A DNA stretch of 64,000 nucleotides from contig NZ_KI530737.1 of NCBI RefSeq assembly GCF_000488215.1, forward strand, positions 1 to 64,000, in the 5' to 3' direction. The position numbers and the translations under genes were made by a program. The notes under the pieces are model-generated. The model saw only the letters and a program-made list of their open reading frames with translations. It was not told the DNA's origin and did no database searches. Shown in pieces: positions 21,266-31,093 of this stretch (position 1 is its first letter; each line of letters begins with the position of its first letter). Source of the stretch: Acinetobacter nectaris CIP 110549. GTDB taxonomy: Bacteria > Pseudomonadota > Gammaproteobacteria > Pseudomonadales > Moraxellaceae.

Positions 21266-21304
21266 TTTATTATCCTCTATTATTTTATGACTTATCATAG
21301 TCTA

Positions 21305-22354
21305 TTAAGTTTTCAACATTTTTAAAATAAATTCTAATATCGTCGGTAACAGTTGCTTTATAAACTGTAAAATTCGGTCTTTGATATTACCTACAACACT
21401 CCCACTATTTCCTGTTCGACCTTCGGCATGAAATTGTTTTTGCGCAGCTTGTATATCTGCTTCAGAAACACGATCTGCACATTCACTTTTTGCATCCCAA
21501 CTTAAATAACTTGCTTTCTGAGCTGGCTTAACCTCACTTCCCATTAAAGGTAAGTTATATACTTTTCTTTTGGTACTTTCATTTAAAGTTGGAAATAAAT
21601 TGATTCCCGTTAAGTCTTCAATTTCACAGACACTCACTACATGAACATCTAAAGAATTATTATTTGGTGCATAGTATGCGCCAATCACACCCGTCTGTGG
21701 ATAATAAACTGCTTTGAATACCGCAGAAGGAACAAATACACCATTCCCAATGGTTGAAAGCTTTCGACCTGAGAAAATAGGGCCAGTAATGACATAAGCA
21801 TCATGTTTTTGCTTTGTTACTGTAGAACGTGTCGCTTCCTCTAATTTTCGCCAAATATCCTGATTGTTTTTTGGTGCTTGCGGAACCATATTTGCTAAAG
21901 AAAAACTATCAGCTTGTGACAGCATATCAGGCATATCACCATTTGGTGACATATGACCTCGGTCAAAGCCCGTACCTTTATAGTCTCTTAATGTTGCACG
22001 AAACTCAGGGCTAATTCTTTCCTCTTCATGAAAGCTATCCTGACGTTTAATTTTATGACTTAAACGCTCAACCGTTAGATGTTCTGCACTCCATAAAGGC
22101 GTCTTCGACATGCCAGAGTACATCACATTAAAGCCATGAAAACATAAGGCTGTCGTATTTTTTTTCAGACTATCTCGAACTAAATAAGGTGGTGTATCTT
22201 TATAAAACTCATTAAGACAAGAAGAGTTGCTCCAAAAGCTTGTTGCCGCATGTGCAGTCTGATACGGAGAAAGTGTTGCTACACCCAATATCACACCACA
22301 GCTTAAACTAGAAAGTGCTAAAGAAGCTTTCTTATAACTAATTAAATCTTTCAT
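21305..22354 (-). CDS. Secreted DNA/RNA non-specific endonuclease (NUC1/NucA family)
   Basis: Predicted exported sugar-non-specific nuclease of 349 residues. A signal peptide ends near QTAHA/ATSF. The beta-beta-alpha-metal active site is plain: FDRGHMSPNGDM near residue 134, with the general-base His, and the metal-ligand Asn in ANMVPQAPKNNQDIW. A C-terminal hydrophobic amphipathic helix (ILQFIKQLLPTILEFILKML) follows the catalytic domain and might bind membrane. Likely roles are DNA scavenging in the periplasm or outside the cell; the nuclease could also affect transforming DNA, but that is speculation. Confidence 0.88.
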   Translation of the reverse strand: MKDLISYKKASLALSSLSCGVILGVATLSPYQTAHAATSFWSNSSCLNEFYKDTPPYLVRDSLKKNTTALCFHGFNVMYSGMSKTPLWSAEHLTVERLSHKIKRQDSFHEEERISPEFRATLRDYKGTGFDRGHMSPNGDMPDMLSQADSFSLANMVPQAPKNNQDIWRKLEEATRSTVTKQKHDAYVITGPIFSGRKLSTIGNGVFVPSAVFKAVYYPQTGVIGAYYAPNNNSLDVHVVSVCEIEDLTGINLFPTLNESTKRKVYNLPLMGSEVKPAQKASYLSWDAKSECADRVSEADIQAAQKQFHAEGRTGNSGSVVGNIKDRILQFIKQLLPTILEFILKMLKT

Positions 22355-22604
22355 ATTTTATTCAAAAAAATACCCTGCGACGAGATTAGCAAGCTCATTG
22401 TAGAAAGTATATTCAAGATCATCTAATTGACTACGCATTAAACAAATTTTAAAACCACCAAAATGTGAACTATATTTGATGATTTTTATACAATACTACT
22501 ATGTAAAACTTATCAATATTACCAATACTAAATTGATTCTAAATGAAATATATGCGAATGTAGCCTTGTTATAATTTATACAACTTTTTTTGAATTGGAG
22601 TTTT

Positions 22605-22874
22605 ATGATGCGCAATATCATAACGACAATTGGGTTAGTGATGGGAATTTTTACAACAGCGACTGCATTTGCAGAGCCTGCTGTTGAACCGGGCCAAACG
22701 CTAGAAAGTCTCTCTCAAACACAAGTTTCTACAACTGTAAATGGGCAACCGGGTTCACTCAAGAACCTTCTTCAAAGTGGTCAATATACATTGGTTTCAC
22801 CTGATAACAATGTACAGCAAGCACCAAATGAAAATAGTGAACAGACTCCTCCGCCTGCTCAAAATGGCATGTAG
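22605..22874 (+). CDS. Small exported protein of unknown function (about 89 aa)
   Basis: Not recognised. A signal peptide (IITTIGLVMGIFTTATAFA) leaves a mature peptide of about 65 residues that is polar and ends in a Pro/Gln/Asn-rich tail (SEQTPPPAQNGM). The start is ATG at 22605 or the adjacent ATG at 22608, with TGGAG upstream; a TTG further upstream is rejected. It is monocistronic and closed by a strong terminator, which supports a real gene. No Cys, so no lipobox or disulfide. Confidence 0.75.
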   Translation: MMRNIITTIGLVMGIFTTATAFAEPAVEPGQTLESLSQTQVSTTVNGQPGSLKNLLQSGQYTLVSPDNNVQQAPNENSEQTPPPAQNGM

Positions 22875-22883
22875 TCACTAAAT

Positions 22884-22911
22884 AAAAAACCGAGCAACTG
22901 CTCGGTTTTTT
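22884..22911. terminator. Bidirectional terminator between the small exported protein and kup
   Basis: 13-bp perfect stem (AAAAAACCGAGCA / TGCTCGGTTTTTT) with A/T tracts both sides; serves the convergent pair. Confidence 0.9.
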
Positions 22912-22916
22912 ATATT

Positions 22917-24797
22917 TTAGATTTCGATCTGGCTTCCCATTTCGACAACCCTATTTGTAGGAATAAGATAAAAGTCACTCACAGGACTAGTATTTCGATA
23001 CATTGAAATAAAGAGCTTTTCTCTCCAAGGTGCCATCCCATCTCCAACAGTATGAATTAATCGGTCTCTTGATATAAAGAAACTCATATGCATCATATCA
23101 AACTCAAAACCAAGCTCTTTATATGCTTGACCTAAAGCAAATGGAATATCAGGCTGATCTTTAAAACCGTAGTACATAAAAATGCGGTAGAAATGGTCAT
23201 TCATTTTCTCCACATGTAAACGGTCTTTATCTTGAACGTATGGAACATCCTGCGTAATCACCGTTACCATAATATTGCGCTCATGAAGCACTTTATTATG
23301 TTTAATATTATGCAGCATTGCATGTGGGACAATATTTGGCGTCCCTGTTAAAAATACAGCCTCACCCGGCACATATTTTGTATCATTGCTCACACTGACA
23401 CTTTTAATAAATAGCTCTAATGGAAGCGCATCTTTTTCTAGTCTTTGAATTACAATCTCTCGACCATTTTTCCATGTCATTAATATTGTGAATACAACAA
23501 ATCCAATGACAATTGGAACCCAACCACCAGCCAAAATTTTCACTGAGGTTGAAGAAACAAAAATAATGTCTATAAATAAGAATGGAATCGTGAAGCCTGC
23601 AATTTTCCACCAAGGCCACTGCCAACCACTATGAGCATATGCTGTTACTAATATAGTACTACACAGCATAGTCATTGTTACGGCAATACCATATGCTGCC
23701 GCTAAATTTGCACTGTTATGGAAGAGTAAAATTAGAATTAATACCGAAACGTATAAAATCCAATTAATGAACGGCAGATAAATTTGCCCTTGCTCTACAT
23801 CAGACGTATGATGCACTGTCAAACGTGGTAAATAGCGTAACTGTATTGCTTGATTCGCCATTGAAAATACGCCTGTAATTACTGCTTGAGAAGCAATAAC
23901 TGCTGCCGCAGTTGCAAGTATAATCATTGGGAACAAGCCCCACTGAGGCACTAGCAAATAAAATGGGTTAGATATAGCACTACCATCTCTTAAAAGTAAT
24001 GCACCTTGACCTGCATAATTCAACAGTAAACATGGGCAAACAATAATGAACCATGCCAAGCGAATAGGTTGGCGACCAAAATGCCCCATATCGGCATAAA
24101 GTGCCTCACCACCTGTAAGGGTAAGCACAACTGCGCCCATAGTTAGGAAAGCAACTTTAGGCTCATTTGCAACAAAGTGAATGGCCCAATATGGATTCAC
24201 TAAAGTCAGTACATACGGCGTTTGGATAATACTCCAAATACCTAATGCTCCAATTGAGATAAACCAAATTAAAGTAATTGGGCCAAACAGCTTGCCCATT
24301 GTGCCTGTACCATGACGCTGAATCATGAATAGCGCAGTTAAGATACCAAGTGCAATTGGCATAAGCCATTGGTTAAAGCTCGGTGTTACAATACTTAGCC
24401 CTTCAACGGCAGAAAGTACTGAAACAGCAGGGGTAATAATACCATCACCAAAAAATAGAGAAGCACCAATAAACCCTAAGGTAATTAAGAAAATTTTCTT
24501 ATTTTTGTCTATTTTTTTAGAGCGTAGATTTAAGGCAAGTAATGACATTATGCCACCCTCACCATTATTATCTGCTCTCATAATAAAGGTCACATACTTA
24601 ACACTAATTGTCAGCATCATTGACCAAAATACCAGTGATAAAACCCCCATCACAGTAGATTGACTTATAGAAATATGAGCAGCTATAAAGCACTCTCGAA
24701 TTGCATATAATGGACTGGTTCCAATATCACCAAACACGACGCCTAAAGCAGCCAGTGTCAGCGCATGCATAGATGGTTTTACCGTTGAATTTTGCAT
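22917..24797 (-). CDS. kup: Low-affinity potassium uptake protein Kup
   Basis: K+/H+ symporter of the KUP/HAK family in the inner membrane. From Met at 24797 the product is 626 residues, the usual length. It has about twelve membrane segments, starting with [19 protein letters not shown] (the family signature), then [31 protein letters not shown] and [13 protein letters not shown], and a soluble C-terminal domain (from about residue 460). The frame is open eight more codons upstream. No strong ribosome site is visible for either start. Confidence 0.95.
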   Translation of the reverse strand: MQNSTVKPSMHALTLAALGVVFGDIGTSPLYAIRECFIAAHISISQSTVMGVLSLVFWSMMLTISVKYVTFIMRADNNGEGGIMSLLALNLRSKKIDKNKKIFLITLGFIGASLFFGDGIITPAVSVLSAVEGLSIVTPSFNQWLMPIALGILTALFMIQRHGTGTMGKLFGPITLIWFISIGALGIWSIIQTPYVLTLVNPYWAIHFVANEPKVAFLTMGAVVLTLTGGEALYADMGHFGRQPIRLAWFIIVCPCLLLNYAGQGALLLRDGSAISNPFYLLVPQWGLFPMIILATAAAVIASQAVITGVFSMANQAIQLRYLPRLTVHHTSDVEQGQIYLPFINWILYVSVLILILLFHNSANLAAAYGIAVTMTMLCSTILVTAYAHSGWQWPWWKIAGFTIPFLFIDIIFVSSTSVKILAGGWVPIVIGFVVFTILMTWKNGREIVIQRLEKDALPLELFIKSVSVSNDTKYVPGEAVFLTGTPNIVPHAMLHNIKHNKVLHERNIMVTVITQDVPYVQDKDRLHVEKMNDHFYRIFMYYGFKDQPDIPFALGQAYKELGFEFDMMHMSFFISRDRLIHTVGDGMAPWREKLFISMYRNTSPVSDFYLIPTNRVVEMGSQIEI

Positions 24798-24877
24798 AAA
24801 AAAACTACATGTTCTTCGCATATATGGCGAATATTAGCACTAAGTTAAGCCTTTTGCTTTAAATCTTATATTTCAGC

Positions 24878-24906
24878 TTGGCAGGTTGTATTTTTTTCGC
24901 TATTAT
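24878..24906 (+). promoter_or_regulatory. Promoter of tRNA-Ser
   Basis: TTGGCA and TATTAT separated by 17 bases, ending 11 bases before the mature tRNA 5' end. A GC-containing stretch follows, as in stable-RNA promoters. Confidence 0.75.
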
Positions 24907-24917
24907 CCTCGCCGATT

Positions 24918-25007
24918 GGTGAGGTGTCCGAGTGGCTGAAGGAGCACGCCTGGAAAGCGTGTATACGTTTGCGCGTATCGAGGGTTCGAATCCCTCTCTC
25001 ACCGCCA
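24918..25007 (+). tRNA. tRNA-Ser (anticodon GGA)
   Basis: A 90-base class II tRNA with encoded CCA. The acceptor stem GGTGAGG pairs with TCTCACC (one G-T wobble), followed by discriminator G and CCA. The anticodon loop CTGGAAA has GGA, reading UCC/UCU. The long variable arm (GTGTATACGTTTGCGCGTAT region) and the T-loop GGTTCGAATCC are typical of tRNA-Ser. Confidence 0.97.
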
Positions 25008-25181
25008 TCTTCATAATAACTATTGAATCACAACATACTTCTAGAGTCTATTTCTGACAGCTTTATTTTCCCTTAAATGCAAACTTCTTTGCATTATTCT
25101 TCATGTTATTCGTTACTTTACTATTTTAAATATTGTTAAATTCCATCACTTCTAAAGCCCTTATTCAATATAAAAATCACA

Positions 25182-25199
25182 CTGCCATAATAATGTCAT
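25182..25199 (+). promoter_or_regulatory. Candidate Pho box upstream of the Pit gene
   Basis: CTGCCAT-AATA-ATGTCAT: two 7-base direct repeats, each matching CTGTCAT at six of seven positions, with the canonical 4-base A/T spacer. It lies 49 bases before the pit start codon. PhoB control is inferred from this match. Confidence 0.5.
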
Positions 25200-25247
25200 G
25201 ATCAAATTTCAAACTGATTCGATCTACAATAAATATTGGTATGTCAC

Positions 25248-26873
25248 ATGCAAAATACCGCGTCTATTCCAAATAGTAAAAATGCTTCTCCTCCTAAAAA
25301 TAGCAATGTTAACCAACCCTCTCCACAGTGGTTTAAATATTCTTTTCTAATTGTTGTTATTGTTTCTTGTGCTTATATTGGACTGCAATTAGTTAGTGAT
25401 TTATCTACAGTTCCCCCATTAAGTACTTTTTCATTTTTTATGCTTGGTCTTGCCTTACTCATTGCCTTAGGCTTTGAGTTTGTAAATGGTTTCCATGACA
25501 CAGCCAATGCTGTAGCAACTGTCATTTATACCAATGCAATGCCTGCACCTATTGCAGTAATGTGGTCAGGTTTCTTTAACTTTTTAGGCGTCTTAAGTGC
25601 AAGTGGTGCCGTTGCCTATGGCATTATTGCATTGCTACCTGTCGAACTCATTTTGCATGTCAATAGTAGTGCGGGTTTCGCAATGGTTTTTGCACTTCTT
25701 ATTGCCGCAATTATTTGGAACTTGAGTACATGGCTTTTAGGCTTACCCGCGTCAAGCTCTCATACTATGATTGGTTCAATACTAGGTGTTGGACTCATGA
25801 ATCAAATATTACATTCAGGGTTCAGTAGTGGACTCAGTGGTATTGATGTCGAACAAGTGATTAAAGTCATTAAAGCACTCTTAGTTTCACCTCTTGTCGG
25901 TTTTGGTTTAGCAGCCGTTGCTTTTCTACTCTTGAAACTGACATTAAAAAATAAAAAGACTGAACTCTTTGATGCGCCGAAAAGTGATAAGCCACCTTCA
26001 TTTGTCACACGTTTATTACTTATTTGCACATGTACTGGCGTCAGTTTTGCGCATGGCTCAAATGATGGACAAAAAGGAATGGGCTTAATTATGCTTATTC
26101 TTATTGGTATTGTTCCACTTGCCTACTCACTCAATAAAACTATGGATAGTAGTGAAGTACAGGCATTTGCAGCACTCTCAGAGAAATCTGCTCATATTTT
26201 AGTTTCCAATCCAGATCAAATGGATGCTGCTACAGCACGTAATACTCTCACTCAATACATTCAAACCAAACACATTACACCTGAAACAACGACTGCTGTT
26301 GCCGCATTATCAAATCATTTAGGTAAGCTTGTTGCAGATTATAAAACGATGGGAGATATTCCTGAAAATACAACCATAAACTTACGCAACGATATGTATT
26401 TAAGCAGCACGACATTAAAAGCAATGCAAAAAAACAACCAACTTACACAGTTGAATGCTGCCGATACTGCAACCATTACGCAATACCGTAAAGATTTAGA
26501 TCAAGCCACTCAATACATTCCAACTTGGGTAAAAGTTGCTGTTGCACTTGCATTAGGACTTGGAACAATGGTGGGTTGGAAACGTATTGTTGTGACAGTA
26601 GGAGAGCGAATTGGTAAAACCCATCTCACCTATAGTCAGGGAATGTCAGCAGAATTTGTAGCAATGGGAACAATTATTGCTGCAGATAAATTTGGACTTC
26701 CAGTAAGTACCACTCATGTATTGAATAGTGCAGTCGCAGGAACAATGACAGCCAATAAGTCAGGTCTTCAGTGGAGTACCATTAAAAGTATTATTCTTGC
26801 ATGGGTACTTACCCTTCCTTGTGCAATGATTTTATCTGCAACCCTCTACTGGCTATTTTCTAAATTCATTTAA
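25248..26873 (+). CDS. Inorganic phosphate transporter, Pit family
   Basis: Low-affinity metal-phosphate/H+ symporter of the inner membrane. The 541-residue protein has about ten membrane segments with the PiT signatures: FEFVNGFHDTANAVATVI near residue 80, GLPASSSHTMIGSILG, SFAHGSNDGQKGMG, and FGLPVSTTHVLNSAVAG near the C terminus. A soluble insert of about 130 residues lies in the middle (between the two repeats). The ATG at 25248 is chosen; a TTG four codons upstream is less likely. A possible Pho box precedes it, and a terminator follows. Confidence 0.93.
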   Translation: MQNTASIPNSKNASPPKNSNVNQPSPQWFKYSFLIVVIVSCAYIGLQLVSDLSTVPPLSTFSFFMLGLALLIALGFEFVNGFHDTANAVATVIYTNAMPAPIAVMWSGFFNFLGVLSASGAVAYGIIALLPVELILHVNSSAGFAMVFALLIAAIIWNLSTWLLGLPASSSHTMIGSILGVGLMNQILHSGFSSGLSGIDVEQVIKVIKALLVSPLVGFGLAAVAFLLLKLTLKNKKTELFDAPKSDKPPSFVTRLLLICTCTGVSFAHGSNDGQKGMGLIMLILIGIVPLAYSLNKTMDSSEVQAFAALSEKSAHILVSNPDQMDAATARNTLTQYIQTKHITPETTTAVAALSNHLGKLVADYKTMGDIPENTTINLRNDMYLSSTTLKAMQKNNQLTQLNAADTATITQYRKDLDQATQYIPTWVKVAVALALGLGTMVGWKRIVVTVGERIGKTHLTYSQGMSAEFVAMGTIIAADKFGLPVSTTHVLNSAVAGTMTANKSGLQWSTIKSIILAWVLTLPCAMILSATLYWLFSKFI

Positions 26874-26880
26874 AGACAAT

Positions 26881-26910
26881 AAAAAAGCCACTATTTAAAG
26901 TGGCTTTTTT
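26881..26910. terminator. Bidirectional terminator between pit and the SDR gene
   Basis: 12-bp perfect stem (AAAAAAGCCACT / AGTGGCTTTTTT) with 6-base loop and T tracts on both strands. Confidence 0.9.
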
Positions 26911-26922
26911 TAATACGTATAA

Positions 26923-27747
26923 TTATGAATTTCCATACTTATAGTTTGCAGTGGCTCCACCATCTACCAAGAAATCACTACCTGTAATATATGTTCCATT
27001 TGGCCCAGATATAAATTCGGCTAAAGCACCAATTTCATCAGGCGTTCCACCTCGACCAACAGGAGATTTAGATAGCATATTACGGTAAAACTCACCACGC
27101 TCAGGGCTATTTAACTCATCATATGCAAGCGGTGTAAAAATAATACCTGCACTAATACAGTTGACTCTAGCCCCTCGCTTGCCCCATCTCACAGCTTCTG
27201 CTGAAACACGTAATGCATTCCCTTTTTTAGAAATTTGATATGCATATAAACTATCTGTAATCTCATGAATAAAAGGCAGTTGTAACAACTCTTCAGGTGG
27301 AAGTTTAGCCAAGGCATCAGATTGGACTTGAGATAATGCATCTATTTCCAACCGATAACTAGATTGTGACCCAATTACAATGGCCACACCATTTTTTGCA
27401 ATGACATGACCAAATTCTTCAAGTACAACGGCTGTACCGTACAAATCAACTTTCAATATATCTTGAGCTACTGCCTGAGAAGGAGATAAACCTGCTGTAT
27501 GTATTACGCTTGTAATATCTCCAAGTTCAGCAGCTCTTTTTGCTAACTCTTGTACCGATGTTCTATCACCCACATCAACGACTTGTGTCTGAACATTAAA
27601 TCCGGCTTTTGAGAAGATTTCTACAACTGAAAGCATATTGTCTGCTTTTATATCAGCCAATAATATGGTCTTACCAGTACCAATACGACGAGCTATTGCT
27701 TGAGCTATAGACCCACTACCAATCACAACGACAACATCATTTTTCAT
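26923..27747 (-). CDS. Short-chain dehydrogenase/reductase (SDR)
   Basis: NAD(P)-dependent oxidoreductase of about 274 residues. The Rossmann motif is VIGSGSIAQAIARRIG (GxGxIxxxI, a variant of the usual TGxxxGxG); the catalytic tetrad includes Ser in VIGSQSS and YQISK (YxxxK). The C-terminal segment ends in ISGPNGTYITGSDFLVDGGA, typical of SDRs. ATG at 27747 is preferred (TGAGGAA upstream) over an in-frame TTG. It lies 11 bases after the ADH gene, in one unit with it and the broken MFS gene. The substrate is unknown. Confidence 0.88.
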   Translation of the reverse strand: MKNDVVVVIGSGSIAQAIARRIGTGKTILLADIKADNMLSVVEIFSKAGFNVQTQVVDVGDRTSVQELAKRAAELGDITSVIHTAGLSPSQAVAQDILKVDLYGTAVVLEEFGHVIAKNGVAIVIGSQSSYRLEIDALSQVQSDALAKLPPEELLQLPFIHEITDSLYAYQISKKGNALRVSAEAVRWGKRGARVNCISAGIIFTPLAYDELNSPERGEFYRNMLSKSPVGRGGTPDEIGALAEFISGPNGTYITGSDFLVDGGATANYKYGNS

Positions 27748-27758
27748 CGTAAAATTCC

Positions 27759-28814
27759 TCAAATATTATTTTGTAGATCAACTACAAAACGGTACTTAAT
27801 ATCGCCTTTTTCTAAACGACTAAATGCATTATTAATTTGTTCTACATCAATAAGCTCTATATCTGCTGTAATATCATGCTTAAAGCAGAAATCTAACATT
27901 TCTTGTGTTTCTGCTATACCACCGATATTTGATCCTGAAAAACTTCTTCTACCATACACAACATTAAAAGCACCTACCTCAAGTGACTCAGGTGGTAAAC
28001 CAACCAACACAAGACTACCTTCCCATGTAAGTAAATTTAAGTATTGATTTACATCATGCTTTGCAGAAATAGTATCTAAAATAAAATCAAATTTTTTATT
28101 ATATTCCTGCAACTGTACTGTATCTGTAGAAAGTACCGCATAGTCTGCACCTAGTCTTTTGGCATCTGCTATTTTATTGTCTGAAGTCGTAAATACCGTC
28201 ACCTCTGCACCCAAAGCTTTTGCTATTTTTATAGCAATATGCCCAAGGCCACCAACTCCTAAAATACCAACCTTACTACCTTCTTTAATATTCCAATGTT
28301 TCAATGGTGAATACACTGTAATACCTGCACATAACAAAGGTGCTGCGGCGGCTAAGTCCTTAAATTCTGGCATCTGTAAAACATATCTTTCATCACATAC
28401 ATATAAGTCAGAAAACCCGCCATAAGTCTGCTCACCACCCATATACTTATCAGGTGAGTTAAAAGAAAATGTTGTACCCTCTTCACAAAATTGCTCAGTA
28501 TCATGTTCACAAAATTGGCAAGTTTTACAACTATCAACAATACAACCTATCGCAGCGAGTTGACCTACTTTAAACTTGGAAACATGCTCTCCCACAGCTT
28601 TCACTCGACCAACAATTTCATGTCCAGGTACAACAGGCCACATTGTATGACCAAAATCATTATGTATTTGATGCAAATCTGAATGACATATACCGCAATA
28701 TAAAACTTCCAATTCAACATCCGTCTTACCTATTGAACGGCGCGTAATAGCCATTTGTTTTAGAGGCTCATTTGCTGCATATGTACCATATGCTTTTACT
28801 TTTTGGATATTCAT
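27759..28814 (-). CDS. Zinc-dependent NAD(P)-alcohol dehydrogenase (YahK/cinnamyl-alcohol type)
   Basis: MDR-family alcohol/aldehyde oxidoreductase of 351 residues. It has the catalytic Zn motif CGICHSDLHQIHNDFG and PGHEIVGRV, the structural-Zn Cys cluster (CIVDSCKTCQFCEHDTEQFC), and the nucleotide motif GILGVGGLGHIAIKIAKALG. Overall it looks like the broad-specificity YahK/AdhC aldehyde reductases. It lies between the MFS pseudogene (19 bases) and the SDR gene. An AraC regulator diverges from the cluster and probably controls it. The aldehyde substrate is not known. Confidence 0.91.
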   Translation of the reverse strand: MNIQKVKAYGTYAANEPLKQMAITRRSIGKTDVELEVLYCGICHSDLHQIHNDFGHTMWPVVPGHEIVGRVKAVGEHVSKFKVGQLAAIGCIVDSCKTCQFCEHDTEQFCEEGTTFSFNSPDKYMGGEQTYGGFSDLYVCDERYVLQMPEFKDLAAAAPLLCAGITVYSPLKHWNIKEGSKVGILGVGGLGHIAIKIAKALGAEVTVFTTSDNKIADAKRLGADYAVLSTDTVQLQEYNKKFDFILDTISAKHDVNQYLNLLTWEGSLVLVGLPPESLEVGAFNVVYGRRSFSGSNIGGIAETQEMLDFCFKHDITADIELIDVEQINNAFSRLEKGDIKYRFVVDLQNNI

Positions 28815-28833
28815 AGATGTATTCCTTCTAATT

Positions 28834-30041
28834 TTAGAGAGATGCTTTCTTCATTTCACGATGTGGTAATAAAGCAATCATTGCACTCACAGCAGCAAAG
28901 CTTGTCATAATGACAATCATTGCCTCTGGTGAATCTGTTTTTGCAAATGTGAGTAATAGTGATGAAATAATTCCACTGCCATACTGCATAGAACCAATAA
29001 GTGCAGAAGCAGAGCCTGCTGTTTTAGGCACAATATCTAGCGCTGCTGCTGTAGACGTGGTAGCAATTACTCCATTCATGGCAAAGAATAAAAATAAGAA
29101 TAAGATGAGGCTAAATAGAGTCATTTGTTGAGAAAAATATAGATAAGTAAGCAGAAGCATTGCCACCATAGAAATACTTGTTGCCCATTTAAGTAATTGA
29201 TGTAATGAGATATGTTGAACCAGTTTTTTATTCGCCACACTCATCACCATGACACCAATAAGATTAATACCAAACAAGAAACCATAATGTTGTGCATCAA
29301 TATGATAGTAAGAGATATAGACAAGTGGTGAACCGATGATGAATGTATATGCAGCAACATAAAATGCTGTTAATGACCATACATACCGCATAAACTGCCA
29401 ATTTTTTAATAACTGCTTATAATTTGAAAAAGTTTGTTTTACTTGTATTCTTTTAGGATTTACTTGGACTTGATGTGTTTCAGGCAATATAAAAATACAG
29501 AAAAACATGATGATACCAATAACAGATAACAACCAAAAAATGGCATGCCAAGATGTTACCTTTAGTATTTGACCACCAAGAAGCGGACCTAAAATAGGTG
29601 CAACTGCCATAATAAGGGTGAGTGTTGATAGCATTTGAGCTGCTTCAACACAACACGCGAATATAAATCTCTAACCATTGCCCGTGCTAACATTGGCCCC
29701 GTACATGCACCTAGTGCCTGAAAAATACGCCAAAATACAATTTGATCAATCGTTTGTGACAAAGCACAACCAACAGAGCCAATTACAAAAAGAACCATCC
29801 CTATAAAAAGTGGCTTTTTTCTTCCAATTTGATCACTAATAGGTCCCCAAATAAGTTGAGCAACCGCAAAACCTATAAGAAATCCTGTTACTGTTAATTC
29901 AACATTTCCTTGCAAATCGACTTGCATTACAGGCATAGCAGGTAAATAAATATCTGTCGAAAGTGAAGTAAATGCCATTAGTGCACTCAAAACTACGAGC
30001 AATGACACTTTTGCCTGCATCGCATTTTGTATTGGTTTCAT
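28834..30041 (-). pseudogene. Bcr/CflA-family MFS drug efflux gene, frameshifted
   Basis: Two overlapping frames together make one 12-segment MFS transporter. The N-terminal part (29589-30041) has STDIYLPAMPVM and the loop motif GPISDQIGRKKPLF and runs to ARAMVRDLYSRV; the C-terminal part (from about 29650 down to 28834) continues with EAAQMLSTLTLIMAVAPILG. The frames meet at a tandem repeat AACAC-AACAC (29647-29656, plus strand). Removing one copy restores a continuous reading frame (SRV-EAAQMLSTL) across the break. So a 5-bp duplication has broken the gene. It is first in an operon with the ADH and SDR genes. Product, if any, would be two half-transporters. Confidence 0.9.
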
Positions 30042-30051
30042 ATTTTTGATC

Positions 30052-30120
30052 TTTGATGATTGCTTTAAGCTTTATTGTTAATTATCTTAAACCCTATGAT
30101 TTATTATTTTAATCATCAAA
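30052..30120. promoter_or_regulatory. Long-spaced inverted repeat in the MFS/araC divergent promoter
   Basis: TTTGATGATT (30052-30061) and its exact reverse complement AATCATCAAA (30111-30120) face each other across 49 bases in the intergenic region. Half-sites of an AraC-type regulator, one for each promoter, are a reasonable reading. Confidence 0.5.
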
Positions 30121-30147
30121 ATTCCACTTTACTTTATCGAGATTCCA

Positions 30148-31068
30148 ATGGACCCATTATCAGATATCATGAATCTTATTTCTGCGCGTAGCTATGTCAC
30201 AGTAGGGCTTGCTGCAGGAGATAAATGGTCTGCTCAATTTTCTCCATTCGATGGATTAAAAGTTATATGTATTCGTAAAGGTATTTTTTGGTTAAAAAGT
30301 GGCGAAAATGAAACTTGGCACGAGCTAAAAAGTGGTGATGGAATTATTCTCACAGACGGCGAAACATTTTCAATGTGTACTAAAAATGGTGATAAAAAAA
30401 CGCTTATAAACTCAAAAGAACTCACTCATACAAAAGATTTAGGAATCATCAATTATGGAGATGATACTAATGTTTTACTTGCAGGTAGAATGTCTGTAAA
30501 TCAACTTGGTAATCAGCTTTTTAAAAAAGAACTTCCCGCTGTTATGCCATTTTCAACAGGTTCATCTACATCTAGTACACTTAATTGGTTACTTAAGCAG
30601 TTATTACAAGAAAGTACAACGCAAGGCTTAGGTACAATCGTTGCAAGTAATCATTTAATGCATCTTATTATTTTAGAAATTTTACGCATATGGATCATTA
30701 CAAATGAAGATACTCAATCTGGATGGTTTAATGCAATTAAAGATGATCGAATTGCAAAAACAATCAGTGTGATTCATCAAAACCCAAGTAAGGATTGGAG
30801 CTTAAGCGAACTTGCTGAAATATCTAACCTTTCAAAGTCTGGTATATCTCAAAAGTTTAACCAGCTTTTAGGCTTATCACCTCTTAAGTACGTGACTTAT
30901 TGGCGAATGCAAATTGCAATAAAAGCCCTATATCAAGGCAATACTTCCATAAAAGATATCGCTTTTAGCTTAGGATATAATGCAGAAAGTACATTTAGTA
31001 CTGCATTTAAACGAGTACATCATATTTCTCCAAGCGCTTATAGAGAAAATATAGAACATACATCCTAA
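30148..31068 (+). CDS. AraC-family regulator with N-terminal cupin_6 domain
   Basis: A 306-residue regulator. The first 200 residues fit the cupin_6 sensor of AraC-type regulators (VTVGLAAGDKWSAQF, KSGDGIILTDGE, INYGDDTNVLLAGRM). The C-terminal 100 residues hold two HTH motifs (WSLSELAEISNLSKSGISQKF and IKDIAFSLGYNAESTFSTAF). This family is often found next to oxidoreductases that remove reactive aldehydes or quinones. It diverges from the MFS-ADH-SDR unit. GAG lies just before the ATG. Confidence 0.92.
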   Translation: MDPLSDIMNLISARSYVTVGLAAGDKWSAQFSPFDGLKVICIRKGIFWLKSGENETWHELKSGDGIILTDGETFSMCTKNGDKKTLINSKELTHTKDLGIINYGDDTNVLLAGRMSVNQLGNQLFKKELPAVMPFSTGSSTSSTLNWLLKQLLQESTTQGLGTIVASNHLMHLIILEILRIWIITNEDTQSGWFNAIKDDRIAKTISVIHQNPSKDWSLSELAEISNLSKSGISQKFNQLLGLSPLKYVTYWRMQIAIKALYQGNTSIKDIAFSLGYNAESTFSTAFKRVHHISPSAYRENIEHTS

Positions 31069-31093
31069 TAACAAACTATTAATATATTATTTT

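Noticed and set aside
24325..24663. 112-codon plus-strand frame inside kup
   Set aside because: Antisense to conserved membrane segments of Kup; no independent support.
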